From contig NZ_FTMS01000008.1 of assembly GCF_900156105.1 (NCBI RefSeq), forward strand, positions 1 to 64,000: a stretch of 64,000 nucleotides of DNA, written 5' to 3'. Of this stretch, positions 42,424-51,534 are shown in pieces. The notes beneath the pieces were generated by a model. The model made no database searches, was not told the DNA's origin, and saw nothing but the letters and a program-made list of their open reading frames with translations. Within the stretch, counting starts at the first letter, position 1. Every line of letters begins with the position of its first letter. The position numbers and the translations under genes were made by a program. This stretch comes from Alkalispirochaeta americana (lineage in GTDB: Bacteria > Spirochaetota > Spirochaetia > DSM-27196 > Alkalispirochaetaceae).

Positions 42424-43566
42424 TCAATTTTGTCCTGCTGTGGTGCGGTACACCGCTTCCTTACTGTGAAAGCCATCACGGATGACCGTCTCGTCCATGT
42501 TGTGACGGAAGACGGCCTGGGGCATCTCCACAAAAAAGGGGATCTCCTGACCACTTCCGTTATCCATATAGCGGTCCGGTTCAGGAAGCGTCCCTTCGGC
42601 AAGATCCACCGCCAGAGCAGCAGCCCGTGTAGCGAGTTGCTGTATCGGTTTATAGACAGTCATGAGCTGGATTCCCTCAACGACCCGCTGGCACGAAAGC
42701 AGATCGGCGTCCTGCCCGACCACGGCTACGCGGCCCGCCATACGCCGCTCCGCCAGAAGCTGGATTGCGGCGTTGGCGATCTGATCGTTTCCCGCTGCGA
42801 TGGCATCGATATCGGTGGTACGGTCCAGAACCCGGCGAATCCGTTCTGTAGCCTCGTCGGAACTCCAGGCCTGAAGCCATATCTCGTCCACTACAGAGAT
42901 ATCCCCCGATGCCAAGGGCGCCTTCAGCACCTGAAAGAGCCCCTGGTTCAGAAGGTAGCTGTTATTGTCCGTCTCGGCACCGTTCACGACCAGATAGTTT
43001 CCCCGGGGAACGGCCTCTATCAGAGCTCTGCCGAAGAGCCGCCCCACCTCCTCGTTATCGAAGGATACATAGGCGCTCACGGGAACTCCCTGAATCAGCC
43101 GGTCGTAAGAGATAACCGGTATCCGCCGATCATTGGCGGTCCGCACCACCCCGGCCAGCATGGCCGTGTCGTGGGGGAGTACCACCAGAACATCGATGTC
43201 CTGGTCCAGGAGATACCGGATCTGATTAATCTGGGCCTGGGCACCGCCTGCAGAGGTTTGGAGCAGGACCTCGGCCCCGAGACGCCCGGCGGCGCTGGAA
43301 AAAATCTTTATATCCTTGTTCCACCGTTCGATAACAAAGGTGTCGGTGGCGACGGAGAAGCCGATGGTAACGCCCTTCCCGACAGGGGACCCCTCTTCCT
43401 CCTGCGCAATACCGCAGCCGCTCAGGAAGGTCATCGGCACAACGAGGAGGAGCAGAAAGAACAGGCAGGACAGGGAACCCCCGGAAACAGCTCTTCTGGC
43501 GGCCTTACCGCTGATCATGGCCCTGGTCATACCGTTGGTCATACCGTTGGTCACATCGTTGGTCAT
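42424..43566 (-). CDS. Second sugar-binding lipoprotein in the sensing operon
   Basis: The 380-residue product has a hydrophobic signal and lipobox MTFLSGC, then a periplasmic sugar-binding fold: IGFSVATDTFVIERWNKD, VISYDRLIQGVPVSAYVSFDNEEVG, VVGQDADLLSCQRVVEGIQLMTVYKP. It resembles the XylF-like protein downstream. Its start lies within four 12-bp repeats, each restoring an in-frame ATG or GTG. The first ATG overlaps the YesN-type regulator stop by 4 nt. It may feed the ABC transporter or modulate the sensor. Confidence 0.9.
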   Translation of the reverse strand: MTNDVTNGMTNGMTRAMISGKAARRAVSGGSLSCLFFLLLLVVPMTFLSGCGIAQEEEGSPVGKGVTIGFSVATDTFVIERWNKDIKIFSSAAGRLGAEVLLQTSAGGAQAQINQIRYLLDQDIDVLVVLPHDTAMLAGVVRTANDRRIPVISYDRLIQGVPVSAYVSFDNEEVGRLFGRALIEAVPRGNYLVVNGAETDNNSYLLNQGLFQVLKAPLASGDISVVDEIWLQAWSSDEATERIRRVLDRTTDIDAIAAGNDQIANAAIQLLAERRMAGRVAVVGQDADLLSCQRVVEGIQLMTVYKPIQQLATRAAALAVDLAEGTLPEPDRYMDNGSGQEIPFFVEMPQAVFRHNMDETVIRDGFHSKEAVYRTTAGQN

Positions 43567-43570
43567 ATCG
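43523..43570 (-). repeat. Four 12-bp tandem repeats over the lipoprotein start codon
   Basis: Units CTGGTCATACCG, TTGGTCATACCG, TTGGTCACATCG and TTGGTCATATCG are adjacent. On the coding strand they give MTN/VTN/MTN/MTR, that is, several possible in-frame starts. Confidence 0.9.
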
Positions 43571-45092
43571 TCCCCCCGGAAGATCCGTAGGCGGAGGGCG
43601 AAACACCCTTGTAGCGTTTGAACGTTCGCCCGAAATAGTTTGGATCCTGATACCCCACAGTAAAGGCAATTTCTTTCACCGACAAGCGATTTTCACGCAG
43701 GAGGCCCTCGGCGGCGGTCAGGCGACAGCGGTTCAGATAATCGTTGAAGGTTGTCCCCAGCCACTCCGAGAAGAGCCGGCTCAGATGGCCCGTGGAGACC
43801 CCCGAGAGCTCTGCCAGCTGGGCCAGGTGAAGCGGCCGGGCGTACTCTGCATTAATGTATTGGACGGCCCGCTGCAGCGGCTGGGGGAGGTTCTGCAAGG
43901 AGGCATCCCTCCCCAGGGTGATGATCAGCCCCAGGGTTCGGGCCGCCCAGGCATCCCACTCCTGACGGGTCTCGATTGAAAGAATTTGCTCTGCCGGATC
44001 TCCTGCCTGTCTGGCGGCCTCCTGATTTCCGACACGACGCTCCAGATCATCCAGCAGAAGGGTGAAGAATCCCACCAGGCGGGCCTTTGCCAGGGGGAAG
44101 GGGAAGAGGGAAAATTCCTGATCCCAGCATCGGCAGGCCTGATGATAAATATCATCCAGCGAATGGGCCCGAGCGGCCATCCTCCGCAACTTCCGAAGCT
44201 CCTGATCCTGAACCACGAAAGAATCATTGATTCCGCCCTCGTCCTGCAGACACCCTCGCCTGGCCTCGTCGCAGGAGATAAAGAGCCGATCAAAGGGTTG
44301 AACACTCCCCCGACCAACCTGAAACCCCGTCTCCGGGGGAAGTTCCTCCTGGAGGATCTTCCGGAGATACCCCTCGGATGACCCCTGTCCTGCGCATTCC
44401 GGAACAAAGAGGAGAAACAGTCCCGTGTACTCCGTCCACAGACACCGGCAACGGCGTTCGAACTTCCCAGCCACCCGAAGCAACTCGTTCCTCCCAGGCC
44501 GCTGACGTTCTCCTCCTCCCCCGATGCGGTTTCCAAAGCGGACTGCCAGGACGTAGCCCGAGTCCGACTGGAACCGGAAGAGCTGCTTGTATTTTTCCCA
44601 TTGAGTCCGATCGATCGATTTCCAGGTCAGCAAGAGGAGGAAATTCTGCTCTTCCCGGGCCAGAGCTTCGGCGCTGATCTGAACCGCCTCGAGGCGTTGT
44701 TCCAGCGAGTGGCTGCGAACCTCCAGATGAGCCCGGGCGTCTTCGAGGGTTTGCAGAAAGGTTTTCTTCGAGACGGGCTTCACAAGGTAGGCAAAGACGT
44801 GAAGAGGGATCGCCCGTTGGGCCAGGTCAAACCGCTCGTAGGCTGTGGAAAGAATGTAGACGCTCTCGGGCAGGAGGCGCTGCATCTCACGAATCGTATC
44901 GAGGCCGTCTATGCCCGGCATGGCGATGTCCATGACGACAATATCGGGGGGAGTCTTTTGTGCCAGCGCCAGGGCCTCCGCCCCCGACTGGACGGCTCCG
45001 CAGAGCAAGAACTCCTCGTTGCGCTGGGAAATCATATAGGAGTAACTCTCAAGGACCGGAGCCTCGTCGTCTACCACTAGGACGGAATACAT
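43563..45092 (-). CDS. YesN-type response regulator with AraC DNA-binding domain
   Basis: The 509-residue protein has a receiver domain (MYSVLVVDDEAPVLESY, phospho-Asp in VVMDIAMPGIDG, Lys in LVKPVSKK). A middle region of about 270 residues follows. The C-terminal AraC-type double helix-turn-helix reads LAELSGVSTGHLSRLFSEWLG and IAFTVGYQDPNYFGRTFKRYKGVSPSAY. It is the partner of the overlapping LytS-type kinase and would activate the sugar transport genes, probably at the phased repeats upstream of the binding-protein gene. Confidence 0.94.
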   Translation of the reverse strand: MYSVLVVDDEAPVLESYSYMISQRNEEFLLCGAVQSGAEALALAQKTPPDIVVMDIAMPGIDGLDTIREMQRLLPESVYILSTAYERFDLAQRAIPLHVFAYLVKPVSKKTFLQTLEDARAHLEVRSHSLEQRLEAVQISAEALAREEQNFLLLLTWKSIDRTQWEKYKQLFRFQSDSGYVLAVRFGNRIGGGGERQRPGRNELLRVAGKFERRCRCLWTEYTGLFLLFVPECAGQGSSEGYLRKILQEELPPETGFQVGRGSVQPFDRLFISCDEARRGCLQDEGGINDSFVVQDQELRKLRRMAARAHSLDDIYHQACRCWDQEFSLFPFPLAKARLVGFFTLLLDDLERRVGNQEAARQAGDPAEQILSIETRQEWDAWAARTLGLIITLGRDASLQNLPQPLQRAVQYINAEYARPLHLAQLAELSGVSTGHLSRLFSEWLGTTFNDYLNRCRLTAAEGLLRENRLSVKEIAFTVGYQDPNYFGRTFKRYKGVSPSAYGSSGGTI

Positions 45093-46567
45093 GGTTCCTC
45101 CCGGGGGTCAATCCGGATGCGGATCGCCGTGCCCTCTTCGGGGACGCTTTCCAGAGAGATCACATCCTGCCGGTTTGGGTAAAAGAAATAAAGCCGCTGA
45201 ATGACATTCTCCAGCCCCATGACCCGGGAACGGCGGTCTCGATCCTGGGGTTTCCGCTGAAGCAGCTCCTCTGCCACACCGGGAGGAATACCCACCCCGT
45301 TGTCCTCCACGGAGATCTCCAGAATATCTCCATCCTCGCGGGCGCGGATCGCCACAAGGCCCTGCCGGGAAATTCCCTTAAAGGCATGGATCACCGAGTT
45401 CTCCACCAGGGGTTGCAAAATCAAGGCCGGCACGCGGCTGCAATCGGCAAGATGATCGGGGATATCCACCTGAAAGGATATGACCGCTCCAAAACGGATT
45501 CGCAGTATGTACAAGTAGGAATCAAGACCCGCCACCTCTTGGCGGAGGGGAATAATCAGGTTGCGATCACGCACGTTGTTCCGGAAAAACCGGGCCAGAT
45601 GTTCCATATAATCGGCGGTGCGCTCGGCATTTTCCGTGATGGCCAACTGAACACCGGTATTCAGGGTGTTGAAGAGAAAGTGGGGGTTCATCTGGGCCTG
45701 CATGGTATAGAGTTCCATCCGTTTCAGAAGTTCTTCCATCTTCATGTTCCGAAGCTTTTCTGCCAAATAGCCCTGCTCGATCTGCTTCTGCTTGTTGATC
45801 TCGGCGATATACCGGCGTATATCGTGCTTCATGGTGTTGAAGGCCTTCACCACAACGGCAACTTCCCGGACTGCAGGGACAGAGATATCCTCACCCTCGA
45901 AGTTTCCCGAGGATATCTCACCAGCCATGAAGGCCAGGCGGTCCATGGGCTCGGTCACCCGCTGAATCACCGAGAGTATCCAGAAGAGGGAACCCAGAAA
46001 GGCGAAGGTGATCACCAGGAGGTTCCAGAAGAGGAGTCTTCGCGATGTGGCGATCACCACCTCGTAGTTGGCAAGTTCCCGTCGCAAGCCGAAGAGACTG
46101 ATCTTGTCGATCTGATCGGAAATGTGTTCATTCAGCTCCTCCATGGTCTCGTACAACTCGGTGTACTGCTCAATCACCCGTCCCCGTTTCAGGAAGATGA
46201 TCTCCTGGATCAGGGCGATATACGTTTCGAGATGAGAGAAGAGTTCCCGCAACTCTATATCCAGAGGATCATCGGTCAGGGGCAGGTCCTCAGGGAGCAT
46301 CTCCCGCAACCGTTGTTCCTCCACCAGAAGCGCCGCAAGAGCCTGGGAAGAGCGGCTCGAAAGGTAATCCAGCAGGGGCTGACGGGAACCCACAACCTGC
46401 TGTTGAAGTTCCTGGAAGGAGATCTCCCGCTGAAACTGGTCGTTGACAATATGCTGAAGCCGCAGGGTAACACCCAGAACGTAGGTCATGGAAAGGATGA
46501 TAAAGGCCAGCCCCGCAAAAACAGATACCACCAGATGCGTTCGGAGGGAATTCCTGATCAAACTCAT
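45077..46567 (-). CDS. LytS/YesM-type sensor histidine kinase
   Basis: The 496-residue kinase has two membrane helices (VVSVFAGLAFIILSMTYVLG near the N-terminus and LLFWNLLVITFAFLGSLFWI near 180) flanking a helical periplasmic domain. HAMP and coiled-coil follow. The phospho-His is in MQAQMNPHFLFNTLNT and the ATPase has VEDNGVGIPPG and RVMGLENVIQRL. It overlaps the binding-protein gene before it by 4 nt and the regulator after it by 16 nt. The sugar signal is probably sensed through the upstream binding protein. Confidence 0.94.
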   Translation of the reverse strand: MSLIRNSLRTHLVVSVFAGLAFIILSMTYVLGVTLRLQHIVNDQFQREISFQELQQQVVGSRQPLLDYLSSRSSQALAALLVEEQRLREMLPEDLPLTDDPLDIELRELFSHLETYIALIQEIIFLKRGRVIEQYTELYETMEELNEHISDQIDKISLFGLRRELANYEVVIATSRRLLFWNLLVITFAFLGSLFWILSVIQRVTEPMDRLAFMAGEISSGNFEGEDISVPAVREVAVVVKAFNTMKHDIRRYIAEINKQKQIEQGYLAEKLRNMKMEELLKRMELYTMQAQMNPHFLFNTLNTGVQLAITENAERTADYMEHLARFFRNNVRDRNLIIPLRQEVAGLDSYLYILRIRFGAVISFQVDIPDHLADCSRVPALILQPLVENSVIHAFKGISRQGLVAIRAREDGDILEISVEDNGVGIPPGVAEELLQRKPQDRDRRSRVMGLENVIQRLYFFYPNRQDVISLESVPEEGTAIRIRIDPREEPCIPS

Positions 46568-47517
46568 GGGGTTCCCCTGATCATCTCGACACCGGTATCA
46601 ACATATCCGGCAGAATAGCCCTCCCTGAGGTGGCTCAGAAGCACCCGGACGGCGTCAAAGCCAATCCGGTAGGGGTTCACCACGATCACCCCTGCCAGAA
46701 TACCCCGGTCAAGATAATCCGAGATCGCCTTGTTCATACCCATTCCAATGATCTGGACACTCCCGACCAGGTTCAGATCGATCACCACCTGCACCGCCGC
46801 CAGGGTATCGTTGGTATCGGTGAAGACCAGCAGGTCCACCTCCGGCCCCTTGTGGAGCAGATTATAGACCAGATGCTCCGCGTCCAGGGGGTTCAGACCG
46901 GTGCGCTTTCTGATTATTGGCAAGATCAGGTGATCGGCCAGAGACGTATTGATTCCAAGCTCTACCAGGTCTTTTTCCGATTCGATTCCCGGGGATTTCT
47001 CGCTGTACACCAGGGCCATCCGCAAGGGCTCATCGGTCAGATCCTGCGCCAGCTCCCCGATCTTTCGCCCCACGTCAAACGTGTTGGTTCCTACCAGAGG
47101 CCAGGGAAGATCATCGGTCACACCGTGCTCAATAAGGACCAGAGGGATTTCCGCCCGTTTCAGCCGATCCAGGGAGGCCCTCATCTCATCCAGGTTGGAA
47201 CCGGGATAGATGATCGCCCCGTCGATACCGGAATATTGCGCCAGCCGGTAGGATCTGCTCTCGGTTCCTCCCCGGTGGACCGAGAGAGCAGCCCCCAGGG
47301 AGCGGGCTGCGCGAGAGGCCCCGTTGAGAACCTCTTCGAAAAACCGGGAAGGGGAATCAGGAATAAAGAGCGCCAGGTGATACTCCTGCGGTGCGGCGGA
47401 GCTCCCCGCCCGGGAAACCGTCCCCGAAAGGGAAACGATGGTGCTAACGGAAAAATAAAGGGCAATGGAGAAGAGAAGCCCGAAGAGAAGCGTCAAAAGG
47501 CGTGGGTAGCGTTGCAT
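46564..47517 (-). CDS. Membrane-anchored sugar-binding protein of a three-component sensor
   Basis: The 317-residue protein has one N-terminal hydrophobic helix (LLTLLFGLLFSIALYFSVSTIV) without a clear cleavage site, then a periplasmic type I binding fold (YHLALFIPDSPSRFFEEVLNGASRAARSLGA, DGAIIYPGSNLDEMRASLDRL, FTDTNDTLAAVQVVIDL). It is the first gene before the LytS kinase and YesN regulator. This order matches the XylFII-LytS/YesN xylose-sensing system of clostridia, in which the anchored binding protein docks on the kinase. The ligand is not known. Confidence 0.87.
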   Translation of the reverse strand: MQRYPRLLTLLFGLLFSIALYFSVSTIVSLSGTVSRAGSSAAPQEYHLALFIPDSPSRFFEEVLNGASRAARSLGAALSVHRGGTESRSYRLAQYSGIDGAIIYPGSNLDEMRASLDRLKRAEIPLVLIEHGVTDDLPWPLVGTNTFDVGRKIGELAQDLTDEPLRMALVYSEKSPGIESEKDLVELGINTSLADHLILPIIRKRTGLNPLDAEHLVYNLLHKGPEVDLLVFTDTNDTLAAVQVVIDLNLVGSVQIIGMGMNKAISDYLDRGILAGVIVVNPYRIGFDAVRVLLSHLREGYSAGYVDTGVEMIRGTP

Positions 47518-47601
47518 AGAAAGATTCCGCCGGGAACTGTAGCATATTTTCCGTTTACTGGCGACAGCCTCTTTCCCGAAGGTCTCCCTGCCCTCAGGTT
47601 G

Positions 47602-47630
47602 TTGACGGAATCATGGGGGGGACCTATATT
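47602..47630 (+). promoter_or_regulatory. Promoter of the thiamine transport operon
   Basis: TTGACG (47602-47607), exactly 17 bp, TATATT (47625-47630). Transcription should begin near 47637, immediately before the TPP aptamer. Confidence 0.85.
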
Positions 47631-47640
47631 TAGCACGTAA

Positions 47641-47735
47641 TTTCGGAGGGGTGCTGTTGCACCGGTCTCGTTGAGACGGGCAGCGGCTGAGATCACACCC
47701 AGAGAACCTGATCCAGGTAATGCTGGCGGAGGGAA
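47641..47735 (+). ncRNA. TPP riboswitch (THI element)
   Basis: The aptamer shows the conserved pieces in order: GGAGGGGTGC, CTGAGATCACACCC, GAACCTGATCCAGGTAATGC and GCGGAGGGAA. It binds thiamine pyrophosphate and should lower expression of the following thi transport genes. No strong terminator follows it, so control may act on translation. The 3' conserved GGAGGG also looks like the ribosome site of a short ORF that begins at 47737. Confidence 0.96.
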
Positions 47736-47736
47736 C

Positions 47737-47856
47737 ATGTCCAGAGTAAAACAATCGATCCATTACCCTGAGCTGCGCCTCTCCAGCCCTGCACACCCTG
47801 CCAGGGTTTCTCCGGGTCTGCCTCCGGCACGGCACGACAAAGGAAGGACCCCATGA
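47737..47856 (+). CDS. Short ORF linking the TPP aptamer to thiB
   Basis: A 39-codon ORF starts MSRVKQSIHYPELRL and stops with TGA overlapping the thiB ATG (ATGA). Its ribosome site GGAGGG is the 3' conserved part of the TPP aptamer. It may be translated only when the riboswitch is free, carrying ribosomes to thiB. The product has no known family and is rich in Pro, Arg and Ser. It could be chance; the overlap and ribosome site are the evidence. Confidence 0.4.
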   Translation: MSRVKQSIHYPELRLSSPAHPARVSPGLPPARHDKGRTP

Positions 47857-48953
47857 CCATGAAACGACTCGCCCTGGTTCTGACAGCTCTGGCGATTGCA
47901 GGATTCACGTTCCCCGGAACAGCTCTCGCCCGAGGGCGGCAGGAGCAGCCCCTGGAACCCATAGAAGAACGGCGTCAGGAAACGGATTCCCTGGTGATCT
48001 ATAGCTATGATTCCCTCCCGGGAACCCTGCGGAGGGCTATCACGAGCTATTTCGAGGAAGAATACGGAGTCCAGGTTGATCTGCAGCGGCTGGGTGACAC
48101 CGGAGCGGTCTATACCCAGCTTTTCCTGGAACGGGAGGCACCCCGGGCAGACGCAGTAATAGGCCTCGACGCCACCTTTCTGCCCCGGTTGCACCGGGAC
48201 CGCCTCCTGGAACCCTACAGACCGGAAAACCTGGAGAAGATCCCCCGGGATCTGCTGATAGACCCGGAACACTACCTTATTCCCTACGATTTCGGGTATA
48301 TCAGCCTGAACTACGATAGTGCATCTCCCCTGGCTCCCCCCGAGAGCTGGAACGATCTGCTGGACTCACGCTTTGCCCGGCAAATCATCATGCTCAATCC
48401 CGCCACAAGCTCGCCGGGTCGCAACTTTCTGCTCCTGACGGTGGCGGAGTTTGGCGACAATGAAGCGGGCATAGCCGGGCAGAACAGCTCCTTCCCGGGG
48501 GACTACCGCGATTTCTGGGAGGCCCTGCGCCCCAATATCCTTACCGTCACGGGAGGCTGGTCCGATGGGTACGGCCTCTATACCCAGGGGGAAGCGCCCC
48601 TGGTGGTAAGCTACGAGACAAGTCCCGCCTACCACCGCCACTTCGAGGAGACCCACCGCTACGAGAGCGTCCTCCTCGAGGGGGGCGCGTATATGCAGAT
48701 AGAGGCGGCAGGGATCGTCCGGGGAGCCCGAAACCGGCTGAACGCCGAACGACTCCTGGAGTTTCTCCTGTCCCGGCCTTTCCAGGAGCTGATCCCCCTC
48801 TCGCAGATCATGTATCCCGTGCACCCCGAGGCGGAGCTTCCCGAGGCCTTTACCGCCGGAGATCCCGTGGAACGGCCCCTCTCCCTGGAGAACCACCTCA
48901 TCGAGGCCCATTTCGACCGCTGGCTTGAGACATGGGAAGACGTCCTGCGCTAG
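47853..48953 (+). CDS. thiB: Thiamine ABC transporter substrate-binding protein
   Basis: The 366-residue protein has a signal peptide (LALVLTALAIAGFTFPGTALA) and the TbpA/ThiB fold: SLVIYSYDSLPGTL, DAVIGLDATFLPRL, IPYDFGYISLNYD, GAYMQIEAAGIV and IMYPVHPEAELPEAF. It captures thiamine or its phosphates in the periplasm. AAGGAAGGA precedes the ATG at 47853; a second ATG is at 47859. Control by the TPP riboswitch upstream fits the function. It overlaps thiP by 22 nt. Confidence 0.94.
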   Translation: MTMKRLALVLTALAIAGFTFPGTALARGRQEQPLEPIEERRQETDSLVIYSYDSLPGTLRRAITSYFEEEYGVQVDLQRLGDTGAVYTQLFLEREAPRADAVIGLDATFLPRLHRDRLLEPYRPENLEKIPRDLLIDPEHYLIPYDFGYISLNYDSASPLAPPESWNDLLDSRFARQIIMLNPATSSPGRNFLLLTVAEFGDNEAGIAGQNSSFPGDYRDFWEALRPNILTVTGGWSDGYGLYTQGEAPLVVSYETSPAYHRHFEETHRYESVLLEGGAYMQIEAAGIVRGARNRLNAERLLEFLLSRPFQELIPLSQIMYPVHPEAELPEAFTAGDPVERPLSLENHLIEAHFDRWLETWEDVLR

Positions 48954-50563
48954 CCCTTCTGATCTTCCTGGCCCTCCTGGTTCCGCCCGTGGTGGCGGTC
49001 CTGGGGGCGGGAGTTCTCGACCAGGGCTTCTCCTCCTGGACCGGGGAGGCCCTGCGAGTACTCTCCCGGCCTTCAACCTGGCGAAGCGTCCGGTTTGGCT
49101 TCGTCCAGGCGGCGCTCTCGGCAACGCTGTCCCTGGGCTTGGCCCTTCCCGGGGCCTATTTTCTGGCAAACCTGCGCTTTCCCGGCCGAAGGATCGCCGA
49201 AAGCCTCACGCTTCTTCCTTTTGTTCTTCCCAGCCTGGTGGTAATCCTGGCAGTGATCAGCTTCTACGGACGCCAGGGGGTGGCGAATCGAATCCTCGGG
49301 ACAGATATCACCCTGGTCTACAGCGCGGCGGGGATCATCATCGCCCATGTGATGTTCAACTACGCCGTGGCCCTCAGGACAGTAGCTGGTGGATGGCGCC
49401 GCCTGGACGACCGGCTGAGGGAGGTCTCGCTCAGTCTGGGAGAATCCTCCCCCGGAAGAAGCTGCCGCCTCTACGCACCACTCCTGGCCCCCTCGCTGTT
49501 CTCGGCCTGGGCTGTGGTCTTTCTCTACTGCTTTGTGAGTTTCGGCGTGGTCCTGGTCTTTGGAGGAGTCCGCTACGCGACGCTGGAAGTGAGGATCTTC
49601 CAGGAGATGTTCACCAACCTGAACCTGGGAGCTGCCGGTGTCCTGGCTTTCCTGCAGCTTCTTCTGTGTGCTGCCGTGGTTCTCCTGCTTCAACTTCTGG
49701 CCGACCGTCATGTCCGCCCTCCCCGGGAAGGACAGGTACGAACCATCGCTTTGTGGAAGGACGCCTCCCGGACCCGGCGGCTGGTCTGCTCTCTCTATTG
49801 GGGAACCCTGGGGCTCTTTCTCTTTGGTCCCCTGGCGGCAATTCTCGTGCGGTCTCTCCGCCCCGGAGGAATCTCCTCCGCCTGGTCACTTGCGGCCTTC
49901 CGGGCGCTCCGAACAGGGAAAATCGGCGAGCGGGAAGTCTATGAGATTATTCGGGCCACCTTTCCCGAGGTGGTGGCCACCAGCCTGGGTATCGCTGCGC
50001 TCTCGGCACTGATTACGGTTCTGCTTTCCCTGGCAGCGGCCCGCAGTCTGCGCGGTCTCCGAACCCCCTGGGTGGACACCATGACGAAGATGCCTCTGGC
50101 AGTATCGAGCGTCACCTTCAGCCTGGGCATGCGCCTTCTCTGGCGCGGGGTGATTCCTTCGGGACCGCTCATTGTGATCACCCAGGCGGTGATGGCCTTT
50201 CCCCTGGTTTTTGCAACGGTTCGCTCGGCCCTGGAGGCGATCCCCCTGAGGTATCTGGAAACGGCCCGAAGCCTGGGAGCCTCCCGGTGGACCAGGATCA
50301 CCACGGTGGAACTTCCCCTGTTGCGGCGGGGGCTGGTCAACGCCTACACCTTCGCCTTTGCCCTGAGCCTGGCCGATTTCACGGCCGTACTCACGATCGG
50401 CCGCGGTGAGATTGTCACCTTTCCCGTGGCAATGTACCGCCTGATCGGGTTTCAGAGCTTCGATGTAGCACTCGCTCTGGGGGTCTGGTATATTCTCGTC
50501 GTGGCAGCGGCCTTTCTTGTGATCGACGCCACCTCTACAACCCGATCCAAGGAGTGGCTGTGA
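48932..50563 (+). CDS. thiP: Thiamine ABC transporter permease
   Basis: The 543-residue protein has about twelve membrane helices in two similar halves, each with an EAA-type loop (one is ARSLGASRWTRITTVELPLLRRGL). This double permease layout is that of ThiP. It starts inside the thiB 3' end (22-nt overlap) and shares GTGA with thiQ, so the three genes are translationally coupled. Confidence 0.92.
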   Translation: MGRRPALALLIFLALLVPPVVAVLGAGVLDQGFSSWTGEALRVLSRPSTWRSVRFGFVQAALSATLSLGLALPGAYFLANLRFPGRRIAESLTLLPFVLPSLVVILAVISFYGRQGVANRILGTDITLVYSAAGIIIAHVMFNYAVALRTVAGGWRRLDDRLREVSLSLGESSPGRSCRLYAPLLAPSLFSAWAVVFLYCFVSFGVVLVFGGVRYATLEVRIFQEMFTNLNLGAAGVLAFLQLLLCAAVVLLLQLLADRHVRPPREGQVRTIALWKDASRTRRLVCSLYWGTLGLFLFGPLAAILVRSLRPGGISSAWSLAAFRALRTGKIGEREVYEIIRATFPEVVATSLGIAALSALITVLLSLAAARSLRGLRTPWVDTMTKMPLAVSSVTFSLGMRLLWRGVIPSGPLIVITQAVMAFPLVFATVRSALEAIPLRYLETARSLGASRWTRITTVELPLLRRGLVNAYTFAFALSLADFTAVLTIGRGEIVTFPVAMYRLIGFQSFDVALALGVWYILVVAAAFLVIDATSTTRSKEWL

Positions 50564-51534
50564 TTCATTTGTCGGACATCGTCCGGGAGTATCCCGATTT
50601 CCGCCTTGCCCTCGATCTCTCGGTGACCCGGGAGGAGCTGGTTACCCTGCTCGGTCATAGCGGGAGCGGGAAGACCACCACCTTGCGAATCCTGGCGGGG
50701 TTCGAGAAAGCCCACCGGGGTTCGATCATCCTGAACGGTCGGGACGTAACCAATCTCCCGCCGGAGGAGCGGGGCCTGGGCTACGTTTTTCAGGACTATA
50801 CCCTGTTCCCCCACCTCGATGTGAGCCAGAATATCGCCTACGGTCTCAGGGTTCAAGGACGGCCCCGCCCGGAGCAACGCCACCGCGTGGAGGAACTTCT
50901 GGAGCTGGTGGGACTCGGAGGGTTCGGGAAGCGCCCCGTGCACACCCTCTCCGGCGGAGAACAGCAGCGCGTGGCCGTTGCCCGGGCCCTTGCTCCGGGG
51001 CCGGAAGCGTTGCTCCTGGACGAACCCTTCTCGGCGATTGATCCGGAACGTCGGGCCTCTCTGCGGCGGCATCTCCTGAGGGTGCAGCGGGAGTTGCGCA
51101 TTCCCACAGTTTTTGTCACCCACAGCAGGACCGAGGCACTCTACCTCTCGGACCGGATTTTCCTGCTCCGCCAGGGGATCCTGGAGGATCAGGGAACTCC
51201 CCTGGAACTCTACGAGCGGCCCCGCACAGAGTACGCCGCCCGCTTTCTGGGGGCTGCCAATATTATCCCCGGCATGTTCAACGCTCCCGGATCGGCCACG
51301 GATAAACGCCCCCACATGATTCGCCCCGAGCACCTGCGCCTGGACAGCCGGGGCCCCCTGTCGGGCCGCGTAACCGAAGAAGGCTACTACGGTTCCTGGT
51401 GGGAGTACAAAGTGGAAACTTCTCTGGGAGAGTTAACCCTGACGACACGGCAGAACCTCTCCCGGGGGGAGCTTATCCGGCTCGATCTTCCCCGGGAACA
51501 CCAGATCCCTCTTGAGCCTTCGCCCGGGACCTGA
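50560..51534 (+). CDS. thiQ: Thiamine ABC transporter ATP-binding protein
   Basis: The 324-residue ATPase has Walker A GHSGSGKTTTL, Q-loop VFQDYTLFPHL, signature LSGGEQQRVAVARAL, Walker B LLLDEPFSAID and the switch His in FVTHSRTEAL. A C-terminal extension of about 90 residues, probably an OB-like regulatory domain, makes it longer than E. coli ThiQ and closer to FbpC-type ATPases. The GTG at 50560 has AAGGAG and overlaps the thiP stop. Its 3' end overlaps the convergent aat-like gene by about 60 bp. Confidence 0.9.
   Translation: MIHLSDIVREYPDFRLALDLSVTREELVTLLGHSGSGKTTTLRILAGFEKAHRGSIILNGRDVTNLPPEERGLGYVFQDYTLFPHLDVSQNIAYGLRVQGRPRPEQRHRVEELLELVGLGGFGKRPVHTLSGGEQQRVAVARALAPGPEALLLDEPFSAIDPERRASLRRHLLRVQRELRIPTVFVTHSRTEALYLSDRIFLLRQGILEDQGTPLELYERPRTEYAARFLGAANIIPGMFNAPGSATDKRPHMIRPEHLRLDSRGPLSGRVTEEGYYGSWWEYKVETSLGELTLTTRQNLSRGELIRLDLPREHQIPLEPSPGT

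Noticed and set aside
41731-43590. 619-codon + strand ORF across two sugar-binding protein genes
   Set aside because: It is antisense to two well-supported genes and spans their intergenic control region; no protein family signal.
44960-46618. 552-codon + strand ORF opposite the LytS kinase
   Set aside because: Antisense shadow of the kinase and regulator genes.
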